64,000 nucleotides of DNA from assembly GCF_040543805.1 (NCBI RefSeq), contig NZ_JBEUMS010000009.1:124001-188000 (forward strand). The letters are read 5' to 3'. A program made the translations under genes and the position numbers. Below the pieces are notes generated by a model, which saw nothing but the letters and a program-made list of their open reading frames with translations, was not told the DNA's origin and did no database searches. Position 1 is the stretch's first letter, and each line of letters begins with the position of its first letter. The DNA is from Arcicella rosea. GTDB taxonomy: Bacteria > Bacteroidota > Bacteroidia > Cytophagales > Spirosomataceae. Below, one piece after another: positions 54,149-61,996 of the stretch.

Positions 54149-54910
54149 TTATTTTGCTAAAGTTGATAGTCTTTTCATTTTGAACTGTACAGAGTCTCTG
54201 TCTTTGAAGTTCAGATAGTCAGCACTTAATTGAATTTTTTTTTGTAAAGAGTCTATGTAATGGGGGAATCCAATTTTTTTAAAAACTTCCGCTTTAGAAA
54301 TAGCGTCGTTAATTTCTCTTATCAATACTTTTTCTTTTGAAGCCTCTTTATCTTGATAATTTATGTAAACATACCAGACCCCAAAAATCAATCCGATACA
54401 AATTGCAACTCCCAAAATAGCCATATTTTTGTTTACACTGTTAAAATTACGTTCCTTAACAATATCTTCAATTACGGCATTGGAAGGTTTAGAACCTCTA
54501 AGATTTTCAAGTGTTTCGGGAATGTAAACAAAACTGTAATTATTAGAAATTTTAGGGTTTTTAAACTTTGCTAAGGATTCATTGATATTAATTACAAGGA
54601 TATTTTTAGAAAATGTTGTTATTTCTTCATCAATCCAATCTGTATTCCTAATACTTAAAGGTTCTGCCGCTTGTGGAGAAGCAATTAAAATCATTTTGCG
54701 GCTTCGCTTAAGTCCTGTTTTAATCTCTTTGGGCAAAGCATTACCGGGAAGAATCTCAGATTCATCTACAAAGCAATAAATCCCTCTGCTGTATAGGCTG
54801 GATTCCAATGATTTCATATACCCATAAGCATCCGCTCTACGATATGAAATAAAGTAATCCCAACCAAAAAGTTTTATTTTTAGGCGGTCAAAAAAACTGT
54901 AATTGTTCAT
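54149..54910 (-). CDS. membrane-anchored TIR domain protein
   Basis: 253 aa. Cytoplasmic TIR domain at about 17-130: WDYFISYRRADAYGYMKSL (box 1), YCFVDESEILPG, then RKMILIASPQA and W92-IDE-E96, where Glu96 holds the W+4 position of NADase-type TIR domains. One transmembrane helix at about 163-183 is followed by about 70 periplasmic residues rich in Lys/Asp that look helical and resemble the helical start of the WD40 protein. It lies 14 bp after the SLOG gene and 3 bp before the WD40 gene. In many bacteria TIR, helix and WD40 are one polypeptide; here they are two. Confidence 0.88.
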   Translation of the reverse strand: MNNYSFFDRLKIKLFGWDYFISYRRADAYGYMKSLESSLYSRGIYCFVDESEILPGNALPKEIKTGLKRSRKMILIASPQAAEPLSIRNTDWIDEEITTFSKNILVININESLAKFKNPKISNNYSFVYIPETLENLRGSKPSNAVIEDIVKERNFNSVNKNMAILGVAICIGLIFGVWYVYINYQDKEASKEKVLIREINDAISKAEVFKKIGFPHYIDSLQKKIQLSADYLNFKDRDSVQFKMKRLSTLAK

Positions 54911-54924
54911 AGTTTATAACTGAT

Positions 54925-55890
54925 TTATAGACAATTTCTAAGCCCCTTCATTACCAAATATATAGCTTCCATCAGATGATTCGTTTGAAATAGTCTTAGA
55001 TTTTCTTCTTCTGTAAGTCCATTATGAAGGTCTTTCCATGATAGATTTTGAAAGAAAGTATTGATTGCTTCAACTGATGGAATATTTGATGAGTCTTTTT
55101 CTTGATAGAGATGTTGTAAAGCCTTGTACTTTTCAGAAAAATAATCTTTGTGTTCGCTTGTAATTAATGTAGTCTTTTGGGTAATGCTCTGTATTAAACA
55201 ACGAGTTGCTCCTCCGAACATTCCTATTAAATAGATTGGTTTTTGGGTTTTCAAACCCACGTAAGCCTCCTCTATTATCCCTGCACAACAACCTTTAAAA
55301 CCTCCTAATTTGCCACCCATTAATATCAGAGCATCACTATTAAGATTCTTTTCTTTTCGCATTTTAGTTAAATTTTTTGCCCATAAAAAAGTATTCTCAA
55401 TGGTATCAGGAGCAACAAATTGATAGTCTTTTTCATCAAGTGAGAAGATGGTATCTGGTTTAACCTTTACAATTTTTACTCTGTTTTTTTTAAATTTCAC
55501 TTCTTGTTCTAAAGTAAGTGGACAATAGATTGGATATGAAAAATAGTTAATGAATGGGAAATATTGGGCATCGTCTTTTACTCGATATTGAAAAGATAGT
55601 TCTAAAAACTTTTCTAAAAAGCCATTTTCTCTTAAATCTCCACCATATACAATTGTTGCTCCTTGTACCAATAAGTGTCTTGTCAATTCAATAATAGAGT
55701 CTTGCAAATGTAATGATGACATTCCGAGTTCTGCTAAGTCCTCTGAATCTGAAATAGAGAAGGCTATTCTTTTTCGATTTAGGGCTGCATTGTTTGGACT
55801 AAGCGTGTTTAAATCTGTCTCAATCATTTCCAACAATTGCGTTGAAACCCCAGTTATATTGATTTCTTGCTTATCTAAATTAGTCTCCAT
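54925..55890 (-). CDS. stand-alone SLOG-like (Rossmannoid) protein
   Basis: 321 aa, no membrane segment. Rossmann-type pattern of the SLOG/LOG superfamily: RIAFSISDSEDLAEL as first strand and loop, ATIVYGGDLRENGF at about 79-91, ALILMGGKLGGFKG with a following CCAGIIEEAYVGL at about 187-213, and IYLIGMFGGATR at 219-230. SLOG domains bind or process nucleotides and NAD-derived signals, as in Thoeris ThsA. Unlike ThsA there is no SIR2 or other effector domain attached. Gap of 2 bp to the upstream TIR gene. Subfamily assignment is uncertain. Confidence 0.78.
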   Translation of the reverse strand: METNLDKQEINITGVSTQLLEMIETDLNTLSPNNAALNRKRIAFSISDSEDLAELGMSSLHLQDSIIELTRHLLVQGATIVYGGDLRENGFLEKFLELSFQYRVKDDAQYFPFINYFSYPIYCPLTLEQEVKFKKNRVKIVKVKPDTIFSLDEKDYQFVAPDTIENTFLWAKNLTKMRKEKNLNSDALILMGGKLGGFKGCCAGIIEEAYVGLKTQKPIYLIGMFGGATRCLIQSITQKTTLITSEHKDYFSEKYKALQHLYQEKDSSNIPSVEAINTFFQNLSWKDLHNGLTEEENLRLFQTNHLMEAIYLVMKGLRNCL

Positions 55891-55892
55891 CT

Positions 55893-57059
55893 TTATAAAT
55901 ATTGGAATGAGTGTGATGGTGTTACAAAATTGATGTCATTATTTACCTCATTAAGAATTTTTAGTTCCTCATTACCTAAAGGTGGGTCAGGATATAAAAC
56001 CAAGACAGGCTTATCGGTATTTTCTTGACGAAGTTTTAAAATATCAAGGTAATTAAACAGCTCTGGGGGATTACTTAGAATATGACAATGATATTTTTTT
56101 TCTAAATTATAAAGAGCGATATGTTTTTCTAAAAACTTTTGAGCAAACAGATTTACCAATACTTGAATAATTGCTAAATCTATAATATCATTAAAACTAC
56201 CATTCCATTTGATGGTGGGGACATTGCCTAAATAAGGAAAACTTCTTCTTTCTTGTTTCTGTATATGATGAACAACAACGATAGGACACTTTTTCCTTTT
56301 GGCAGTAGATACTTCAATCTGACACCATTCTCTTGTAGAATAAGCATCTGTAAGAAAGACTATCATAGCAGTATTTTTATCAATATTACGATTGATTTCA
56401 TCAGAGAAATCATATCCATCTGCTATATCATTGGTATCAAAAAAGGTATTTACTTTTAAATTGTTTTCAATGTAATTCTTGAAACTAATTGCTAATTCTT
56501 CTCCATCTGCTTTGGCATGACTCAAAAAAAGCTTTACAGGTGGTCTTGGTGTAATTGTGGTGTTTGTGTTTACTACGTCATTGACAGATTGAAGGTCCAA
56601 CATCATTCTGGTAATATCATGTAACAACCTACTTTTAAGTATTTCCCATTGTTTATCTAAATCATTAGTTTTCATCAAATTGATACTTTGGAAACGGGAA
56701 AAATTATTCTCTTCCAAAAAATAATTAGAGACAGAAGACAGTGCAATAGGATAAATACGATTATTATCGTCTAAATTCGGAAGAATATTTGATACATATT
56801 CTTCCCAAATAGCGTCATTAAACATATTATCGTCTATTAATAAAATAATGGCATTTTTATCTGACTCTTGAAAATTAATAGAAAGGATTTCATTGTTTTT
56901 ATTAGCCTTATTTCTATAAAACACAGGGATATTTAAGTTTCTACTTAATACATAATCAGTATCTCTATTGAAGTTTTGATAGATTTTATTAGCAAAAAAA
57001 ACGCCATCACTAAAATTAGGATGCCATAAGACATATATGGATAGTGGAGAAGAATACAT
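55893..57059 (-). CDS. TIR protein with a second, degenerate TIR-like N-terminal domain
   Basis: About 388 aa from ATG 57059; an upstream in-frame ATG at 57131 would overlap the preceding gene by 29 bp. N-terminal domain: LSIYVLWHPNFSDGVFFANK with a TIR/SEFIR-like strand-helix pattern but no typical active site. Central TIR: VKLFLSHAKADGEELAISF, VNTFFDTNDIADG, TAMIVFLTDAYSTREWCQIE (Glu four residues after Trp, as in catalytic TIRs), PIVVVHH. C-terminal region of about 80 residues ends VLVLYPDPPLG; its role is unknown. Probably cytoplasmic. Tightly packed between the NTPase-TIR and SLOG genes. Confidence 0.83.
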   Translation of the reverse strand: MYSSPLSIYVLWHPNFSDGVFFANKIYQNFNRDTDYVLSRNLNIPVFYRNKANKNNEILSINFQESDKNAIILLIDDNMFNDAIWEEYVSNILPNLDDNNRIYPIALSSVSNYFLEENNFSRFQSINLMKTNDLDKQWEILKSRLLHDITRMMLDLQSVNDVVNTNTTITPRPPVKLFLSHAKADGEELAISFKNYIENNLKVNTFFDTNDIADGYDFSDEINRNIDKNTAMIVFLTDAYSTREWCQIEVSTAKRKKCPIVVVHHIQKQERRSFPYLGNVPTIKWNGSFNDIIDLAIIQVLVNLFAQKFLEKHIALYNLEKKYHCHILSNPPELFNYLDILKLRQENTDKPVLVLYPDPPLGNEELKILNEVNNDINFVTPSHSFQYL

Positions 57060-57102
57060 TTTTTTGGCTGTTTTATTGATAATGAAATAAGCTAATATTT
57101 TT

Positions 57103-59013
57103 TTAAAATTTGGGGGCAATTTTTTGGGCAATGGATATGGCTAAATCTTTTATCGCTCTATCCCAGTTTCCATCTGATAAAACCTCAACTTTAATATCTT
57201 TGAATATTATAGGTAAATCTTCAACTTTTGTATTATCTATAATAAAAGGAATTATACCCTCTTTATTCTTTTTTAACATAATATCACACTCATCAGTAAC
57301 CCAACCAGATTGTAATGAGTTTTCAGAAATACAAAGTAGAATATAATTACTATTGTCTACACCTTTTTTTACTAAATCAGGGATATTATCTCCAGCGGTT
57401 ATTTTCATATCATCAAACCAAATGTCAAAAGGGATATAAGTTGATAACACCTTTTGAAATTCATAAATAAAGTAAGCTTCTAACACGACTTTATCCTTTG
57501 ATGAATGAGAAAGGAAAATAGAAGGGAAAGGCTTAATATTCTTACTCCAAGTGTTTCCGTCACCTATTACCACATCCGAATTAATAAGATAAAAATCTCT
57601 ACTATTAATTATACTATCATATAAACTTGGATGCACTAAATAAATATCCTTCTCGCTATTTCCAGTAATATGATAGTGTTGCCAATCAAATTCATGTGGT
57701 TTTTTAAAAACTTGAGTTATGTTACCATTAGAAACTGTGCTTCTATTTACTTTACCTATCAATCCAATATTATAAAGCTCACAAAAGGGATGACAGTCTT
57801 CCTGTGTAAAACCATTGTTTCCAGCAAATTGATTTTTTATTGATTCTATCATTTTACCATTTAATACATTTGAAGGTATCAAACTCAATATTGAAAATAA
57901 ATTTTTTGTACTTTTAATATAATTCATCAAGAAGATTTTTTCTGTTGAGAGATAATCATCAATGATATTTTCAGAACCTGTTTTATTAATTATTTTTTTA
58001 AATTCTAATTCGGTCTTAGTATCAGATGATTCGTCTATTTCTCTACCAAATTTCATAATAGACCTTGGAGTATAAGTTGAATGACGATAAATGTATTCAA
58101 AAACATCTTCTTCTTGATTACAAAAACTATTCGTTACTTGTTTAAACCCTATAAATTCTTCAATTGAATTAAGTCCTGTATATTGTTTTATTGAAAGTTC
58201 AAATATAGATTTTAAATCGCTTTGTGAATATTCAAGAATTGTACTCAATCCTCTAATTACACTCTTTTGTTCATCCAAAAATCCTGCAAAAGCTTCTTGT
58301 CTTATACTCGTATAAACTTTAATATGAGGATTATACGAGTGCAATTTATGTACTGACTTTACCAAACCTAATTGCCCATTTTTCCAAATTTCAATATCTT
58401 CTTTAAAATTATCTGATAAAGTTTGATCAAAAGCATCTATAAAAACACATACAGAGTTTGTTATAAACCTATTTGATAATCTGTAAACGTCTGATGTATT
58501 TCTTAAGAACTGTTCTAATTTTTGAATTGTACATTCAGTTATAAATTTATTAAGAAAATAAGATGGGTCTATCCTTTGTGATTTGAGAATTCCTACTAGT
58601 ATATATTCAGAAATGGCACGTGGTAATTCGAAGTTATCAATCATGATTTTTATTTCATCGTCAAACTCATCTTTCTTGCCAAACTTAGAGTAGGAAAAGA
58701 TTGAAAACGTTATACACACTTCCCACAAAGATCTCCAAGATTCCAAAGACCTGATTACCTTCTTACTTGATAGTGTTCCAGTAAACTTAGGTTCATCATA
58801 TTCTCTGCTTTGAGGAATGATAAGTGATCCACTTTTTTCATCTTCAATCATTTTCTTTTTAACTCTTAGGAGTAAAGTCTTTCCCATTCCTTTAGTTGCT
58901 ACTAAAATTTGGCGATCACTATTTTGAAGAAAAGCATCTATTCTTTTTGTTTTTAAAATAACATTGGTGTCTACGTTAGAGTGAGACTTTCCGTCAAGGG
59001 GCCATTTTGTCAT
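57103..59013 (-). CDS. P-loop NTPase-TIR fusion (STAND-like), first gene of the operon
   Basis: 636 aa. N-terminal ATPase: Walker A ATKGMGKT (39-46), Walker B VCVFIDAFD (188-196), and a sensor-like VYTSIRQE (233-240), in the manner of STAND or KAP-type switch NTPases. A linker of about 200 residues (about 290-490) may include winged-helix parts. C-terminal TIR (about 497-594): PSIFLSHSSKDK, FDIWFDDMKITAGD, YILLCISENSLQSGW571 with Glu575 four residues after the Trp. Probably ATP-gated activation of a TIR NADase. The base composition looks more AT-rich than that of neighbouring housekeeping genes (not computed). Confidence 0.85.
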   Translation of the reverse strand: MTKWPLDGKSHSNVDTNVILKTKRIDAFLQNSDRQILVATKGMGKTLLLRVKKKMIEDEKSGSLIIPQSREYDEPKFTGTLSSKKVIRSLESWRSLWEVCITFSIFSYSKFGKKDEFDDEIKIMIDNFELPRAISEYILVGILKSQRIDPSYFLNKFITECTIQKLEQFLRNTSDVYRLSNRFITNSVCVFIDAFDQTLSDNFKEDIEIWKNGQLGLVKSVHKLHSYNPHIKVYTSIRQEAFAGFLDEQKSVIRGLSTILEYSQSDLKSIFELSIKQYTGLNSIEEFIGFKQVTNSFCNQEEDVFEYIYRHSTYTPRSIMKFGREIDESSDTKTELEFKKIINKTGSENIIDDYLSTEKIFLMNYIKSTKNLFSILSLIPSNVLNGKMIESIKNQFAGNNGFTQEDCHPFCELYNIGLIGKVNRSTVSNGNITQVFKKPHEFDWQHYHITGNSEKDIYLVHPSLYDSIINSRDFYLINSDVVIGDGNTWSKNIKPFPSIFLSHSSKDKVVLEAYFIYEFQKVLSTYIPFDIWFDDMKITAGDNIPDLVKKGVDNSNYILLCISENSLQSGWVTDECDIMLKKNKEGIIPFIIDNTKVEDLPIIFKDIKVEVLSDGNWDRAIKDLAISIAQKIAPKF

Positions 59014-59032
59014 AGTTATTAATTATATAAGT

Positions 59033-59063
59033 GAAAGTATTGTAAACGTTGTTTTTGTGCCAA
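59033..59063 (-). promoter_or_regulatory. weak promoter candidate of the TIR operon
   Basis: On the minus strand TTG (59063-59061), 21 bases, TACTTTC (59039-59033). The -7 box lacks the final consensus G. It is the best match in front of the first gene of the operon. Confidence 0.35.
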
Positions 59064-59263
59064 TCAAAGAAGGTTTAAAAGATTATTTCCCTAATGATAA
59101 AGTCTATTGATGAATCTATACAAGAACATGTTAATTAGCGGATGATTAATAGATGAATCTACAAAAATGATTTTTCATATAAAATAATTATGTTCTAATT
59201 TTATTATACGGTAAAAGCAATGTATATCAAGGCTTTATAAAAACATTAAAACGAGTTTTAATC

Positions 59264-59473
59264 TAGTGATATGTCAATTGTATCTTGTGATACGAAGCTT
59301 TCATTTAGTGATATGTCAATTACATCTTTATATATGAGGATTTCATTTAGTGGTATGTCAATTACATTTTGTGATATGAGGATTTAATTTAGTGATATGT
59401 CGATTGAATCTTTATACATGATGATTCAATTTATTGATATGACAATAATATTTTGTGGTATGCCTTCTTCATT
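59264..59473. repeat. degenerate tandem array, 42-bp period, about five copies
   Basis: Units begin at 59264, 59306, 59348, 59390 and 59432, exactly 42 bases apart. Each consists of two related 21-base halves, such as TTAGTGATATGTCAATTACA and TTGTGATATGAGGATTTAAT. It is unrelated in sequence to the 42-bp array at 26570 but has the same period. It lies in the spacer behind the TIR operon promoter. Confidence 0.8.
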
Positions 59474-59598
59474 TATATAATTGAATAATTGTCAGTTATT
59501 TATCAAATAAAAATGCTATAATCGGTAGAAGTAATTTGCTCTTTTGTTAACTTTATGTATAGATAAATTAATATTTCCACCTTTAAATCATTCTACCA

Positions 59599-60304
59599 AT
59601 GGCAACAACAACAGAGGCTACCTTCGGTGCAAAACTCGCTAACGCAATCACCATTTCAACACACTTAAAAGGTTTTACAGGTTATATTGCTCCAACATCC
59701 GAAATTACCATTGAGGCTTACGATGCTTTAATTGCTTCCACTAAAACCGAAAACACTAAGGTTATTACCTAGAGAGCCAACTACTCTACCGCAGTAGAAA
59801 CAAGGCTTAAATTATTTGCTAACGAAACAAACTCCGTCGCCAAACTGATTAGTCCAATTTTAGCTACAGTTAGGGCTACATTAGGAAAAAATGCCAAAGA
59901 GGTATCTGATATTTCTGCCATTGCCGAGAAAATTAGAGGGAAGAATAGTCCTAAAGTAAAAGAAGGAGAAAATGTTAATACCATAAGTCAGTCAGAGCTT
60001 TCTTATGGAAGCAAAACCCAGAATTTTTCAGATTTAATCAGTATTTTAGTCAGTTTAGGAACTGCTTATAATCCCTGCCAATGAAAACGTAAAGTTGATT
60101 ACTTTACAAGCCAAGCTTGAAGCAACCAACACGGCTAATATCAATGTTGCCACTAGGCTTGGTTCATTGAAAACAGTATCTGACCTCCGAAATACTTATT
60201 ATGAAAAGTTGTCTGAAGTTACCCAACGTATCAAAGAGTCTGTAAAAAGCCAATATGGGGTAGCGTCTGTTGAATATAAATTAGTAAAAGGCTTGAAGGT
60301 CTGA
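59599..60304 (+). pseudogene. broken gene for a hypothetical protein of about 235 aa
   Basis: Starts ATG (MATTTEATFGAKLANAITIS). Codon 58 is TAG at 59770-59772, most simply CAG changed to TAG, after which the same frame continues with normal composition. A second lesion is an extra C in CCC (60073-60075), after which the frame shifts by one and continues PANENVKLITLQAKLEATN to a stop at 60304. Joined, the product would be a soluble, Ala/Thr-rich, helical protein of unknown function; no domain was recognised. A hairpin terminator follows, so it was once an independent gene. Confidence 0.85.
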
Positions 60305-60350
60305 TTACATATTACGGTTGACAATGAGGGTTGAACATCCTGTAAGTTTT

Positions 60351-60381
60351 AAAAGCCATCAATGTTATTGGTGGCTTTTTT
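60351..60381 (+). terminator. terminator of the broken gene
   Basis: AAAAGCCATCAA (60351-60362) pairs with TTGGTGGCTTTT (60368-60379), including one U-G pair on the plus strand, followed by T's. Confidence 0.75.
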
Positions 60382-60420
60382 ATGAATATCAGCATGGGCT
60401 TTTTATTACCTAAGTATAAA

Positions 60421-61797
60421 TTACTCTAATCTAAACATTGCATTGAGTAGTTGCTGATTCCCCGTCCTTAACCTCATTTTCTCATCAAAAATATTCATTT
60501 TCATTAGCCATGCTTCAAACTCCGGGGCGGGGTGTAAGCCTAATAAATGTCTTACATAAAGGGCATCATGAAAAGAAGTGCTTTGATAATGAAGCATTAC
60601 ATCGTCTGCTCCGGGAACGCCCATGATAAAATTACAACCTGCCGTCGCCAACAAAGTAAGCAAAGTATCCATATCGTCTTGGTCGGCTTCGGCGTGGTTG
60701 GTGTAACAAACGTCAACGCCCATCGGTAGTCCTAAGAGTTTTCCACAAAAATGGTCTTCTAAACCTGCTCTGATAATCTGTTTGCCATTATACAAATACT
60801 CTGGACCAATAAAGCCCACTACTGTATTGACCAACAAAGGATTAAAATGCCTAGCCACGGCATAAGCACGGGTTTCGCAAGTTTGTTGGTCGAGTCCGTG
60901 ATGAGCGTTGGCGGAAAGTGAACTTCCTTGACCCGTTTCAAAATACATCAGATTATTTCCTACAGTTCCTCTTTTTAGCGAAAGTCCAGCTTCATAGCCT
61001 TCTTGTAAAATATTTAGATTTACACCGAAAGAAGTATTGGTCGCTTCTGTTCCGCCAATGGATTGAAATACTAAATCGACGGGCGCATTTTGTTCAATGG
61101 CTTTTATCGTTGTGGTAATATGGCTCAAAATGCAGGATTGCATCGGAATATCAAACCGTTGACGAACGGCATCCAACATTTCAAGCAGACGAATAACGGT
61201 TGGAACATTATCTGTAGCAGGATTTATACCGATTACCGCATCGCCACTTCCATAAAAAAGCCCGTCAATCATACTAGCGGCAATTCCTTTAAAATCATCT
61301 GTGGGATGATTGGGTTGAAGGCGAGTAGAAAAATGTCCTTTCAAGCCAATTGTGTTGCGAAATCGGGTAATTACTTCACATTTTGAGGCAACTGTTACCA
61401 AATCTTGGATGCGCATCAATTTACTTACAGCAGCTACCATTTCGGGTGTTAAACCTTTTTGTAAAGCTTTAATAGTAAGCGTGTCAGTGCTTTCTTCCAG
61501 TAAAAAATTCCTAAAATCACCAACGGTTAAATGACTGATTGGGGCAAATGCTTTTTCATCATGCGTATCAATAATTAAGCGAGTAATTTCATCTTCTTCG
61601 TAAGGAATGAGATGTTCGGTAAGAAAGGTTTTTAAAGGAACATCCGCCAAAGCCATTTGTGCCGCTACTCTTTCCTCGGCAGTACTTGCCGCCACACCAG
61701 CCAATTCATCGCCAGAACGCAATGGACTAGCCTTTGCCATCAAGGTTTTTAGGTTGGGGAAATGATAGTTTCGGTTTCGGATGTTGGTTTGATACAT
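60421..61797 (-). CDS. eutB: ethanolamine ammonia-lyase large subunit
   Basis: Catalytic heavy chain of the B12-dependent ethanolamine ammonia-lyase, 458 aa, TIM barrel. Conserved segments: FKGIAASMIDGLFYGSGDAV, GINPATDNVPTVIRLLEM, FQSIGGTEATNTSFGVNL, YFETGQGSSLSANAHHGLDQ and MGVDVCYTNHAEADQDDMD. Intact, with a normal start. eutC lies about 9.5 kb downstream on the same strand after the TIR/SLOG island, so the former operon appears to be split. No ethanolamine permease gene is visible in the window. Confidence 0.95.
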   Translation of the reverse strand: MYQTNIRNRNYHFPNLKTLMAKASPLRSGDELAGVAASTAEERVAAQMALADVPLKTFLTEHLIPYEEDEITRLIIDTHDEKAFAPISHLTVGDFRNFLLEESTDTLTIKALQKGLTPEMVAAVSKLMRIQDLVTVASKCEVITRFRNTIGLKGHFSTRLQPNHPTDDFKGIAASMIDGLFYGSGDAVIGINPATDNVPTVIRLLEMLDAVRQRFDIPMQSCILSHITTTIKAIEQNAPVDLVFQSIGGTEATNTSFGVNLNILQEGYEAGLSLKRGTVGNNLMYFETGQGSSLSANAHHGLDQQTCETRAYAVARHFNPLLVNTVVGFIGPEYLYNGKQIIRAGLEDHFCGKLLGLPMGVDVCYTNHAEADQDDMDTLLTLLATAGCNFIMGVPGADDVMLHYQSTSFHDALYVRHLLGLHPAPEFEAWLMKMNIFDEKMRLRTGNQQLLNAMFRLE

Positions 61798-61887
61798 GAT
61801 GAATTGTCATTTACTTATACAAAGAAACAGTTTTTTAGCTATAATTTTCTTTCCTTCATACCCGTTATTTACACTAGTAATATTATC

Positions 61888-61917
61888 TTGTATTTTTATT
61901 TATTCAATCTACTTTTG
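61888..61917 (+). promoter_or_regulatory. promoter of the M16 peptidase gene
   Basis: TTG (61888-61890), 19 bases, TACTTTTG (61910-61917): a consensus match to the Bacteroidota primary promoter. The leader to the ATG is about 73 bases. Confidence 0.7.
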
Positions 61918-61996
61918 TATCTGCAATAGCATAACCCCAAGATACAACAAACTTAAACAAACTTCCTCTCGGTGGGGTCAGAGAGTCCTCTTTATC

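Noticed and set aside
59264..59473. CRISPR-like repeats
   Set aside because: The units are contiguous with no unique spacers, the 21-base halves are degenerate, and no cas genes are in the window.
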